Shown: positions 1-6,449 of the stretch, in pieces
How positions within the stretch are numbered: the stretch's first letter is position 1
Layout: every line of letters begins with the position of its first letter
Assembly (NCBI GenBank): GCA_009779525.1
Contig: WREB01000045.1
Coordinates: 1-7,608 of the forward strand
DNA length: 7,608 bases
From: Defluviitaleaceae bacterium
GTDB lineage: Bacteria > Bacillota_A > Clostridia > Lachnospirales > WQUN01
Direction of reading: 5' to 3'
Translations under genes and position numbers: made by a program
The notes under the pieces: generated by a model
Told to the model about the DNA's origin: nothing
Seen by the model: only the letters and a program-made list of their open reading frames with translations
The model's database searches: none

Positions 1-625
1 CGATGTTGCGAACCGCCCCCGCGAACACCACCGAATAGCCGTAGCAGATCGCCTTTTTCATGTCGTAAACGGTGTCGATTATCGGGACGTAGCTCGTGAC
101 CGTGCCGGCGATTATCTTTGAGGCGAGATCGTGGTCGTAGGTGAAGTTGGTCACTATGTACTCGTATATCGGGGTGGCTTTTTCCCTTTCGGTCTTCTTG
201 CCGTCGCTGAGTTTTTTAAGGTTCGGAACCGCCTTGGTGCTTGACGCGAAGTCCACCTTGGCGTTTGAGGTCGTATACCAAAGCTTTTCGTCGGGCGCGC
301 TCACGTTTACCTTGACTTTGGTTTTTACCGAAAGTCTTCCTCCGCCCATGTTGACCCCGACCATAATTTCGTATTCGCCCTTGCCGAAAGTGATCGGTAT
401 CGTCGAGTTCGCCTTGACCGGGTTGAACACGTCGAGGTTCTTGCCGTCCTTTTGGATTATTATCCTAACGTCGTCCTTGTCTTTGTCCCAGTTTTTGAGG
501 GTAACCGTAACCAGGCCCTTTGAGCCGTTCGCGGTGTCCACCGTCGCGTCCACCGCGAGCGCGGTCGCCGCGAAGAGAATCGTGAACGCCGCCGTCAATG
601 CTATGGTAATTATTATTTTTTTCAT
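1..625 (-). CDS. Secreted transglutaminase-like protein (partial, C-terminus outside the window)
   Basis: The first 208 residues are present and the rest runs off the left edge. The ATG at 625-623 follows a good ribosome binding site (AAGGAGAG, 631-638). Residues 1-24 form a classic signal peptide (MKK, hydrophobic core, ATALA cleavage site), so the protein is exported. Residues 25 to about 110 are rich in beta-prone, alternating segments and look like an Ig-like or other beta-sandwich domain. From about residue 145 the sequence resembles the transglutaminase-like core of secreted Clostridia proteins: an IYEYIVTNFTYDHDLA helix and, at 193-197, ICYGY, where Cys194 would be the catalytic cysteine. 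The expected His and Asp lie beyond the window, so activity cannot be judged. Members of the superfamily may be proteases, crosslinkers or inactive binding domains. It follows the PilX-like gene by 38 bp with no visible terminator and may share its transcript. The family call is fairly sure; the role is not known. Confidence 0.8.
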   Translation of the reverse strand, partial: MKKIIITIALTAAFTILFAATALAVDATVDTANGSKGLVTVTLKNWDKDKDDVRIIIQKDGKNLDVFNPVKANSTIPITFGKGEYEIMVGVNMGGGRLSVKTKVKVNVSAPDEKLWYTTSNAKVDFASSTKAVPNLKKLSDGKKTEREKATPIYEYIVTNFTYDHDLASKIIAGTVTSYVPIIDTVYDMKKAICYGYSVVFAGAVRNI

Positions 626-663
626 TTTTACTCTCCTTCCCCGAAAAAAGCGCCGTTAAAAAC

Positions 664-1434
664 TCATTCGTCAAACTCGAATTCGAGTTCGTAGTCGTAA
701 TCCATTTCGAATTCGTCGAACCCGAAATCGAAGTCGCCCCAGTCGTAGTCGTCGAAGTCGTCGAAGTCGAAGCTGAACGTTCCGTCCCAAACGCCCGGCA
801 TCGGGGCTTCCGCGCCCGGCGGCGGCTGGTATTCGTACCAATCCTTTATTACATAGCGCGTTCCTCTTTCCCAGATTGCCTCGAGCGTCCGGCCGTTTTC
901 GGCGGCCCGAGCCGCGGGGCCTATCATCAGCGAAACTTCCAGGCTGCTGTTTTCGAATCCGGGATGGTCCGATAAAATCGAAACCCATGCAGACAGGAAC
1001 TTGACGCTTTTTCCAATATCCGCATTATAAACATTAACATTTAATTTATCAAGTGACATTTTAGTTAAAATAAGATTAGAATAATATAAGTACGCTTGGT
1101 TAAAAATATCGGTTACGTTCCTGTTTGCAAGGCTTTCTTCCGTTAATCTGTTTTTAATCTCTATTTCATAACCGTCGTTTTGCCAGCCTTCGTTAACGAC
1201 ATAATCGATCGCGTCCCGCTCCGCCTCGGCCAGCATCCCGTCGATTAGGGCGAGCATCTCCTCGGCCTTCGCGTCAAGCCCGTAGTACATCTCGTTCCAA
1301 TTTATGGCGCGCCTGCTGAGCTTGTAGTTTGCGTTGGCCGCCGATATCGCGAACGCGCCAAGCGTGACAAGCACAAGCAGCATGAAGATCACGAGCACGG
1401 AAGCCGCGCCCTTGTTGTGTTTTCCATTGTTCAC
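664..1434 (-). CDS. PilX-like pilus accessory protein with acidic-aromatic C-terminal tail
   Basis: This is a 256-residue protein read from a GTG start at 1434 that overlaps the stop of the preceding prepilin gene as GTGA. A G-rich SD-like stretch (AAGGGGGG) lies about 10 nt upstream. The N-terminus has a short basic leader, KGAAS at 8-12, and one hydrophobic helix at about 13-33, as in PilX-type minor pilins. If cleavage follows Gly9, position +5 is Leu and not the usual Glu, so processing by a prepilin peptidase is uncertain. Residues 36-80 are predicted helical and charged. Residues 84-142 are coded by unusually AT-rich DNA. A Pro-rich linker (about 203-213) leads into residues 220-256, where 32 of 37 residues are acidic or aromatic and none is Lys or Arg. 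PilX-type proteins help pilus assembly or adhesion. Placement as a pilus component rests on the N-terminus and the operon context; the exact function is unknown. Confidence 0.72.
   Translation of the reverse strand: MNNGKHNKGAASVLVIFMLLVLVTLGAFAISAANANYKLSRRAINWNEMYYGLDAKAEEMLALIDGMLAEAERDAIDYVVNEGWQNDGYEIEIKNRLTEESLANRNVTDIFNQAYLYYSNLILTKMSLDKLNVNVYNADIGKSVKFLSAWVSILSDHPGFENSSLEVSLMIGPAARAAENGRTLEAIWERGTRYVIKDWYEYQPPPGAEAPMPGVWDGTFSFDFDDFDDYDWGDFDFGFDEFEMDYDYELEFEFDE
667..777 (-). other. Low-complexity segment coding the acidic-aromatic tail
   Basis: This stretch is built largely of GAC, GAA, TTC and TAC codons, read on the plus strand as recurring tcgaa, tcgtc and tcgaag units. It codes residues 220-256 of the PilX-like protein. 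By hand count the tail has 18 Asp/Glu and 14 Phe/Tyr/Trp. The reading frame stays open to a TGA at 666-664, which is followed by the next gene's ribosome binding site. The units are imperfect, so it is not a simple tandem repeat. Confidence 0.8.
1010..1185. other. AT-rich block inside the PilX-like gene
   Basis: Hand counts give 12 G+C of 60 at 1021-1080, 21 of 60 at 1081-1140 and 23 of 60 at 1141-1200, against 38 of 60 at 1201-1260. The reading frame is unbroken. Codon choice shifts to TTA, CTT, ATT, AAT, GAT and AAA, where the rest of the window prefers GC-ending codons; all five Asn codons within 1021-1080 are AAT. It covers roughly residues 84-142. Recombination, horizontal replacement of a segment, or local selection could explain it. 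Confidence 0.7.
1431..1434 (-). promoter_or_regulatory. GTGA start-stop overlap (translational coupling)
   Basis: The GTG start of the PilX-like gene (1434-1432) overlaps the TGA stop of the PilV-like prepilin gene (1433-1431). This four-base overlap fixes the PilX-like start and suggests that its translation depends on the upstream gene, keeping the two pilus proteins in proportion. Confidence 0.7.
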
Positions 1435-1874
1435 CTTGAGGCGGCCCCCCTTTCTTGCGGAAAGTATTTTTTCGCGTTTATCGAAACAAGCTCGACGCTT
1501 CCGTCGGCCAAATGGACGTCTTCTATCGCCGCGACGATTTCGTACAAGCCGGGTACCGAACCACTCGGGAATATCGAAAGCGCAAGCTGGAACTTCGCGC
1601 GCCCGCTGCCGCTTTCGACTTTTGTCCAATCCTTGTCGAAATAGCTGAAAAACACCGACCCGCCCGGTTCGGGCGGCCTGTGCGAACTTTTTAGCGCGTC
1701 TATTTCGGTGATGGCTAAAGTCAGCGCCTTGTCGGCGTCCTTCGCGCGGCTGTTCAAATTCGCCGAAGCCATGAACATCTGCACGATGAAAACGCCAAGC
1801 AGCGAAAGCGCGGCGATCGATATCACCATCTCAAGCAGCGTGAAGCCTTTGCGGACTTTATTTATGCGTATCAC
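1431..1874 (-). CDS. Type IV prepilin-like minor pilin, PilV/GspI type
   Basis: A 147-residue prepilin. The N-terminus carries the class III signal: a basic leader (residues 1-10, ending RKG), then FTLLEMVISIA. Cleavage by a prepilin peptidase is expected after Gly10, leaving Phe at +1 and the conserved Glu at +5 (Glu15). The helix at about 11-35 would sit in the membrane before assembly and in the pilus core afterwards. The ITEIDALKSS segment near 55-64 matches the helix seen in PilV/GspI minor pilins, which prime assembly at the pilus tip. The rest is a beta-rich head. The GTG at 1874 is the only usual start codon, because an in-frame TGA lies 21 bases upstream; the GGTGGG before it is a poor and very close SD. 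It is 18 bp from the upstream prepilin gene. The prepilin class is sure; assignment to the PilV type is a moderate inference. Confidence 0.88.
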   Translation of the reverse strand: MIRINKVRKGFTLLEMVISIAALSLLGVFIVQMFMASANLNSRAKDADKALTLAITEIDALKSSHRPPEPGGSVFFSYFDKDWTKVESGSGRAKFQLALSIFPSGSVPGLYEIVAAIEDVHLADGSVELVSINAKKYFPQERGAASR

Positions 1875-1892
1875 CCCACCGATTCGCGGCGC

Positions 1893-2420
1893 TCAGCCGG
1901 CGCTCCTCAAAAATACCGACGAGGTCATGCTTTTGACCGCGCCGTCATAGTAGTAGTAAACGGTGTTCGTCACCGTGCCGCTCGATTCGTCGAACTCGAC
2001 TTCGAGGCCTTCGATGTCTAAGATCGGCAGCCCGAACTCGAGCGGAAGCTCGCCGGGTTCGGCGATGAATTCGTAAAGCCGGCCCTCGTGGCAATAGATC
2101 CAGGTGTCGAACGAATACATGTCCGTTCGTTCGCGGATTAATATCGCGTTTTTGCCGGTCAAAGCGATCGGTTCGACGCTGATCTTGTCGGCCGAGTCGT
2201 TTTGGCGCAGCTTCACGTTGATGAACGAAAGCGCGACGCGGGCGTCCGCCTGCGCGTCCTTCTGCCCGATTATCCGCGCCTGCGCGTTCGCGCCGGCGGA
2301 TATCAGCGTATAGATCGTGACGCCGAATAGCGCAAGCATCATCATGACCATGACCAGCTCGACAAGCGAAGTCCCGCCGCGCCGTTTATTCATCTTAAGC
2401 GTTGCGTCCCGCCGCCCCAT
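1893..2420 (-). CDS. Type IV prepilin-like minor pilin, PilW/GspJ type
   Basis: A 175-residue prepilin. The leader ends KRRGG (12-16) and is followed by TSLVELVMVMM, so cleavage after Gly16 gives Thr at +1 and Glu at +5 (Glu21). The hydrophobic helix spans about 17-42. The next part (ARVALSFINVKLRQND, 60-75), then a segment like 'DTWIYCHEGRLYEF' (105-118), recalls PilW/GspJ and the clostridial pilin-like proteins annotated as DUF4860; that last link is from memory. The start at 2420 was chosen because ATG overlaps the upstream stop as TGATG and GAGGG lies about 9 nt before it. A start at 2393 (MNKRRGG) would give a shorter, more usual leader but has a weaker SD. Minor pilins of this type join PilV and PilX types in a priming complex, which fits the gene order. 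The protein is beta-rich after residue 80 and ends in VYYYYDG and SVFLRS, typical of pilin heads. Confidence 0.85.
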   Translation of the reverse strand: MGRRDATLKMNKRRGGTSLVELVMVMMMLALFGVTIYTLISAGANAQARIIGQKDAQADARVALSFINVKLRQNDSADKISVEPIALTGKNAILIRERTDMYSFDTWIYCHEGRLYEFIAEPGELPLEFGLPILDIEGLEVEFDESSGTVTNTVYYYYDGAVKSMTSSVFLRSAG

Positions 2421-2422
2421 CA
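2418..2422 (-). promoter_or_regulatory. TGATG stop-start overlap (translational coupling)
   Basis: The TGA of the 97-residue gene (2422-2420) shares one base with the ATG of the PilW-like prepilin (2420-2418). GAGGG a few bases upstream can serve as ribosome binding site. This arrangement decides between the 2420 and 2393 starts in favour of 2420. Confidence 0.6.
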
Positions 2423-2713
2423 GCCCCAGCCCTCGAACACTGTTATGATCGGCTTCACGTTCGGCGCGATCCATTCGTAATGGAAGATGTACTTATTGTA
2501 GTCGAGGATGACGCCGTAATGCTCGACTTGCTCGAGTTCGAACGGATAGCTGCCCTCGAGCGCGTAGCACTGCACGAGCGCCTTTTCGACTATGCGCTGC
2601 ACGCTGTCGACCCGGCGTCCGGCGTTCTGGTCCCCGAAACGCGCCATCGCGTAGATCAAATACAAGAAAACGAATCCGATCACCGCTATGTATACGACTC
2701 TGCCTATTTTCAT
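2420..2713 (-). CDS. Small membrane-anchored protein of the pilus cluster, pilin-like without prepilin motif
   Basis: A 97-residue protein that I do not recognise as a named family. Residues about 5-23 are a single hydrophobic helix after a Lys/Arg-containing start (MKIGR), so it is probably anchored with the C-terminus outside. The rest has a short helix (VDSVQRIVEKALVQCYALEG, 35-54), then SYPFELEQVEHYG and a beta-prone end. The 'helix, EGSYP, short helix, strand' order resembles the head of pseudopilins such as GspG/GspH, yet there is no Gly-Phe cleavage site or Glu at +5. ATG at 2713 has GGGTGG 4 nt upstream; the gene lies 14 bp after pilC and is coupled by TGATG to the next prepilin. It may be a non-processed pilus assembly factor or a diverged pilin. 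Being a real gene is well supported by spacing and codon use; the function is unknown. Confidence 0.75.
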   Translation of the reverse strand: MKIGRVVYIAVIGFVFLYLIYAMARFGDQNAGRRVDSVQRIVEKALVQCYALEGSYPFELEQVEHYGVILDYNKYIFHYEWIAPNVKPIITVFEGWG

Positions 2714-2727
2714 GAAACCACCCAGCC

Positions 2728-3927
2728 TCAGCCTATCGCGTTCATCACCGTGATCATCGGGAGCACCACGGAAAGCAGGATTACGCCGACGACTACCGAA
2801 AGTATTATGATAAGTATCGGCTCGAGCATCGCGGTGAAGCGCTCGACCGCGTCGTCGACCTCGTCGTCGAAGACGGACGCCGCCTTGTCCAGCATGTCGT
2901 CAAGGTGGCCGGTCTTTTCGCCGATCTTAAACATTTTGAGGAACAAAACCGGGAAGACGCCTATCTTGGCAAGCGTATCCGTGATCTCCTCGCGGTTCTT
3001 CGCCTTCTCGACGGCGTCCTTCAATTTTTCTTCAAGGAAGCGGTTGTCCATCAGCACCGTGATGTCCTCGAGCGCGTTTAGGAGCTGCACCCCGCTGCGG
3101 AAGAGTATCGCGAGGCTCCGGGCGAAGCGCGAGGTTATGACGCGCCGCGTTATGTAGCGGTACGCGGGTATGTTGAACTTTATTTTATCGAATACGAGCA
3201 TTCCCTTTTCGGTGCGGCTCCAGACGACGATTCCGATAATTATGATCACGACGCCAAGCACGATGAACAAGCCGTAGCCCGCCAAAAACGAGCCGGCGCC
3301 GAGTATCGCGGAGGTCGCGGCGGGCATCTCCGAGCCCATCGACTCGAGTATGTCGCCGAACATCGGCAGGATCCTGACTATAAGTAGCACCACGATCGAA
3401 AGCATGAGCACGGTCAGTATCGCCGGGTACGTTATCGCGGAGCGGATTTTTTTGCGGATCTTGCTTTCCTTGTCGTAGTACGCGGACATCCTCGAGAAGA
3501 TCGCGTCGAGCGTGCCGCTCGTCTCCCCGATCACGACCATGCTCAGCAGGTAGGAGGTGAACACGTGGTCGAACATCCCCATCGCCTCGGAAAATGAGAA
3601 GCCGCGCTCCATGAAGCCGTAGACCTCGGAAAGCGCCTGCTTGAGCTGCGCGTTCTCGGACTGCTCGACAAGCACCGCGAGGCCTTCCATCAGAGTGATG
3701 TGCGAATGGAACAAAACGGAGATCTGCTTGCAAAAGACCGAGAGCTCCTTGGGCGTCACCGTCTTGTAGACGCCGCGCTTCCAGACGGTCTGCGATTCGA
3801 AGATGTCGAAGTTGATTACGCCTTTTTTCTCAAGGAAATCCTTCATCTGCGACTCGCTCGCGAAACTTTTCGCGCCGCCTACGCGCCGCCCGTCGTGCGT
3901 GGACCCCCTGTACAGATATGTCGCCAT
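2728..3927 (-). CDS. pilC: Type IV pilus inner-membrane platform protein PilC (GspF family)
   Basis: A 399-residue polytopic membrane protein, the normal length for PilC/GspF. It is the membrane platform on which the PilB/PilT motors act to add or remove pilin subunits. Two T2SSF domains are visible. The first has FCKQISVLFHSHITLMEGL at 65-83 and GETSGTL at 134-140. The second has FARSLAILFRSGVQLLNAL at 268-286 and GEKTGHLDDML at 336-346. Membrane helices fall at about 165-190, 214-236 and 367-392. The N-terminal 50 residues (MATYLYRGSTHDGRRVGG...) match the usual soluble start of the family. Start ATG 3927 has a near-perfect AGGAGG six bases upstream, which lies in the end of pilT, and the intergenic gap is 3 bp. 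The first-domain 'LFHSHITL' carries His in place of the common Gly/Ala, which is minor. The family call is secure. Confidence 0.95.
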   Translation of the reverse strand: MATYLYRGSTHDGRRVGGAKSFASESQMKDFLEKKGVINFDIFESQTVWKRGVYKTVTPKELSVFCKQISVLFHSHITLMEGLAVLVEQSENAQLKQALSEVYGFMERGFSFSEAMGMFDHVFTSYLLSMVVIGETSGTLDAIFSRMSAYYDKESKIRKKIRSAITYPAILTVLMLSIVVLLIVRILPMFGDILESMGSEMPAATSAILGAGSFLAGYGLFIVLGVVIIIIGIVVWSRTEKGMLVFDKIKFNIPAYRYITRRVITSRFARSLAILFRSGVQLLNALEDITVLMDNRFLEEKLKDAVEKAKNREEITDTLAKIGVFPVLFLKMFKIGEKTGHLDDMLDKAASVFDDEVDDAVERFTAMLEPILIIILSVVVGVILLSVVLPMITVMNAIG

Positions 3928-3930
3928 CCC

Positions 3931-5007
3931 TTACCTCCTGTTGAGGAACTGGAGCAGAAGCTGCTGGTCGCCCGCGCGAAGCGTCGCCTCCTCGCGGCTG
4001 ATGACGCCGGAGTTGCAAAGCTTGGCGAGGTCCTCTTCCATCAATTGCATCCCCTGCGCCTGGCCGGTCTGCATTATGCTGTTTATCTGGTAGTGCTTGC
4101 CTTCGCGGATCATGTTGCGTATCGCCGGGTTGACGAACATTACCTCGCTAGCCATGACCAGGCCGTGCCTGTCGATGCGGGGCATCAGCTGCTGCGAAAC
4201 GATCCCCTCGAGTATCGTCGCGAATTGGCTGCGCACCTGGTTTTGGTGCGCGGCGGGCACCGCGTCCATTATCCGGTCGATGCTTTTCGCAGCACCTACG
4301 GTGTGGAGCGTCGATATGACCAGGTGCCCCGTCTCCGCCGCCGAAAGCGCGATCTGGATCGTCTCGGGGTCGCGCATCTCGCCGACCATTATTACGTCGG
4401 GGTCTTCGCGCAGGGCCGAGCGGAGCGCCTGCGAAAAGCTGTCGGCGTCCTCGCCGACCTCGCGCTGGGTCACTAGGCTTTTTTTATGCCTGTGAAGGTA
4501 CTCGATCGGGTCCTCTATCGTAATGATATGATAATTGTAGCGTTCGTTGATTATGTTGATCAGGCTCGCCATCGTCGTCGATTTGCCGCTTCCGGTCGCG
4601 CCGGTGACCAAAAACAGCCCGCGCGACTTGGCGGTGAATGTCTCGACTATCGGCGGAAGGCCAAGCTCCTCGAACCCGGGTATCTCGAAAGGCAGCATCC
4701 GGATAGCGACGGCGAACGTGCCGCGCTGCGAGTAGATGTTCGCGCGGAAGCGGCCGAGTCCCGGCTTCGAGAACGAAAAGTCGATGACCTTAAGCTCGTT
4801 GAGCGTCCTTTTTTTATTTTCGGTAAGGAGCGAGTCGACAAGCCCGTTGATAAGCGCCGGCATTACCGTCTCGCTTTCGGGTATTTCCACGAGCGAACCG
4901 TTTACCCTAATAAGCGGCTTGCTTCCGGGGCATAGGTGGACGTCGGTCGCCTTCTTGCCGTGCGCGTGCTGCAGAAGCTCAAGCAAAACGTCTCTTTCTT
5001 CCGCCAT
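3931..5007 (-). CDS. pilT: Type IV pilus retraction ATPase PilT
   Basis: A 358-residue hexameric cytoplasmic ATPase that powers pilus retraction. The N-terminal PAS-like domain covers about 1-100 (ATDVHLCPGSKP at 20-31, RFRANIYSQRG at 87-96). The RecA-like domain has Walker A GATGSGKST (136-144), an Asp box starting TIEDPIEY (163-170), a Walker B region around DVIMVGEMRD (204-213) and a His box TGHLVISTLHT (226-236). The AIRNMIREGK motif at 295-304 is the retraction-specific signature that separates PilT from PilB. Length matches the family. The ATG at 5007 was chosen: it has GGGAGG 10 nt upstream, whereas a start at 5064 would run into pgi. It follows pgi by 25 bp and precedes pilC by 3 bp. 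No catalytic residue seems to be missing. PilB, its extension partner, is not in the window. Confidence 0.95.
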   Translation of the reverse strand: MAEERDVLLELLQHAHGKKATDVHLCPGSKPLIRVNGSLVEIPESETVMPALINGLVDSLLTENKKRTLNELKVIDFSFSKPGLGRFRANIYSQRGTFAVAIRMLPFEIPGFEELGLPPIVETFTAKSRGLFLVTGATGSGKSTTMASLINIINERYNYHIITIEDPIEYLHRHKKSLVTQREVGEDADSFSQALRSALREDPDVIMVGEMRDPETIQIALSAAETGHLVISTLHTVGAAKSIDRIMDAVPAAHQNQVRSQFATILEGIVSQQLMPRIDRHGLVMASEVMFVNPAIRNMIREGKHYQINSIMQTGQAQGMQLMEEDLAKLCNSGVISREEATLRAGDQQLLLQFLNRR

Positions 5008-5017
5008 CGTTTCAAAT

Positions 5018-5023
5018 CCTCCC
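5018..5023 (-). promoter_or_regulatory. Ribosome binding site that fixes the pilT start
   Basis: GGGAGG (cctccc on the plus strand) lies 10 bases before the ATG at 5007. No comparable site precedes the alternative start at 5064, which would also overlap pgi by 32 bases. Confidence 0.7.
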
Positions 5024-5032
5024 TTGATCCGC

Positions 5033-6439
5033 CTATTGGCAAACGTAATCCGCGTCTTTCGCAAAAGCTTCTTCTATCGCCAGTTTTTTGTCTTCGTAGC
5101 CGGGCCTTCCGAAAAGCGCGTAGGTGGCGTTCTTGCCCTCCTCGACGCCCGGCTGGTCGAACGCGTCGATGTTTAGAAATTCCCCTGCGAACGCCGTCGC
5201 GACTTCAAGCATGTAAAGGAGCTGCCCGACGGTTTTGGCGTCGACGCGCGGCAGGGAAAGAGTCATGTTCATCCGCCCCGCCTTGGTAAGCGCGTATTCG
5301 GTCGCCTTGCGCTCCGCTTCGATCAGCTCGTTGTGCGTGAAGCCGCCCAAAAATCCAAGGCTTGGCATTTCGGAGTAGAGTTTCGGGATAGTGACCGTCC
5401 GCTTAAATTCGTCCGCGCCGAGGAACACCACGATTTTATCAAAAGGCCCCTCGGCGTACAACTGCACCTGCGAATGCTGGTCGGTCGCGCCTAGCGCCCT
5501 CACCGGAGTTTGCCCTGTGAAGGCTTCCTTTCCGCTTGCGTCAAACCTTTTGCCGAGCGATTCGGCCCAAAGCTGCGCGAACCAGTCGCCGACGAATTTA
5601 AGCGAATCGGCGTAAGGCATCATGACGGTGATGTTTTTGCCTTTCTTCATTCCCATAAAATGGAGCAGCGCGAAAAGCGCCGCGGGGTTATCGAAAACCC
5701 GCTCGCCTTTGCAACGCGCGTCCATTTCGGCGGCGCCTTCGAGCAGTCCTTCGATGTCTATCCCGCAGAAGGCCGCGGGCAGCAGCCCGACGGGGCATAG
5801 CTCGGAGAAGCGCCCCCCGACGCCGTCGGGTACTATGAACGTCTTGTATCCTTCGTCCCTTGCGATAACGGCGAGGTTGCCCTTCGCCTTGTCGGTGGTG
5901 CAGACGATGCGCTCCCTCGCGCCTTCCTTGCCCAATTTATTCTCAAGCAGTTCCTTTATTATCATGAACTGCGACATCGTCTCCGAAGTGCTTCCCGATT
6001 TGGTGATCACGTTGAAGAGGCTTTTGCTAATGTCGATCACGTCGAACAGGCAGGAAAGCCGCTCGGGGTCTACGTTGTCCTCGACGTACAGCTTCGGCCA
6101 GCCGCCCCGGTCCCATTGCGTCAGTTCGTTCCAGCAGGGGTGGTTGAGCGCCTGCTGCACCGCGATCGGGCCAAGCGCCGAGCCGCCAATGCCCAGCACG
6201 ACGAAGGCTTCGGCTTTGCCCTTCATCGAGTTCGCGTAGTCCTTGATTTCTTTGACGACGCCGTTTTGGCTGTACGGAAGGTCCATCCACGCGAGGCTTC
6301 CGTCCGAACGTTTTTTTGCGATCGCGCAAGCCGCCTTCGCGACTTCCGGCGCGAATTTTTCGAGCTGTTCGCGCGTAAAGCCCTCCGCGCCCAATTGGCT
6401 TTGCATCATGTTGTTGTAGTCAAGCCTTATCCGTTCCAT
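5033..6439 (-). CDS. pgi: Glucose-6-phosphate isomerase
   Basis: A 468-residue cytoplasmic enzyme that interconverts glucose 6-phosphate and fructose 6-phosphate in glycolysis and gluconeogenesis; it also feeds amino-sugar and cell-wall precursors. The length fits the short form common in Bacillota. SIS-domain phosphate-binding segments are GIGGSALGP (83-91) and ITKSGSTSET (145-154). PGI signature 1 is DGVGGRFSEL (205-214, Arg210), and signature 2 is FDQPGVEEGK (427-436). Expected active-site residues are present: Glu293 in WAESLGK, His322 in DQHSQ and Lys436. ATG at 6439 has AAGGGGG five bases upstream and lies 10 bp after the deacetylase stop. It ends TAG at 5035-5033, with pilT starting 25 bp on. 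The enzyme call is secure. Its position between an envelope lipoprotein and pilT is unusual, and it may simply be carried in the same transcript. Confidence 0.96.
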   Translation of the reverse strand: MERIRLDYNNMMQSQLGAEGFTREQLEKFAPEVAKAACAIAKKRSDGSLAWMDLPYSQNGVVKEIKDYANSMKGKAEAFVVLGIGGSALGPIAVQQALNHPCWNELTQWDRGGWPKLYVEDNVDPERLSCLFDVIDISKSLFNVITKSGSTSETMSQFMIIKELLENKLGKEGARERIVCTTDKAKGNLAVIARDEGYKTFIVPDGVGGRFSELCPVGLLPAAFCGIDIEGLLEGAAEMDARCKGERVFDNPAALFALLHFMGMKKGKNITVMMPYADSLKFVGDWFAQLWAESLGKRFDASGKEAFTGQTPVRALGATDQHSQVQLYAEGPFDKIVVFLGADEFKRTVTIPKLYSEMPSLGFLGGFTHNELIEAERKATEYALTKAGRMNMTLSLPRVDAKTVGQLLYMLEVATAFAGEFLNIDAFDQPGVEEGKNATYALFGRPGYEDKKLAIEEAFAKDADYVCQ

Positions 6440-6449
6440 GCCTGCCCCC

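Noticed and set aside
141..659. Open reading frame of 172 codons on the plus strand with hydrophobic segments
   Set aside because: It is antisense to the transglutaminase-like gene, which has a signal peptide, a ribosome binding site and a recognisable core. The opposite strand explains the region better.
626..663. Possible terminator between the PilX-like and transglutaminase-like genes
   Set aside because: On the minus strand there is a short T run after GGCGC, but I could find no convincing stem before it.
671..988. Minus-strand frame giving an Arg-Leu-Arg-rich protein
   Set aside because: It is the shifted frame of the acidic-aromatic tail region. The repeated GAC/TTC codons become CGA/CTT-type codons when shifted, so the basic repeat is an artefact.
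1435..1629. Extended start for the PilX-like gene
   Set aside because: The extra 65 residues are Arg-rich, lie over the end of the PilV-like prepilin gene and would bury the hydrophobic N-terminus. The GTG at 1434 with its GTGA overlap fits better.
3700..4476. Open reading frame of 258 codons on the plus strand
   Set aside because: It is antisense to pilC and pilT, which are certain, and shows only Arg, Leu and Val-rich low-information sequence.
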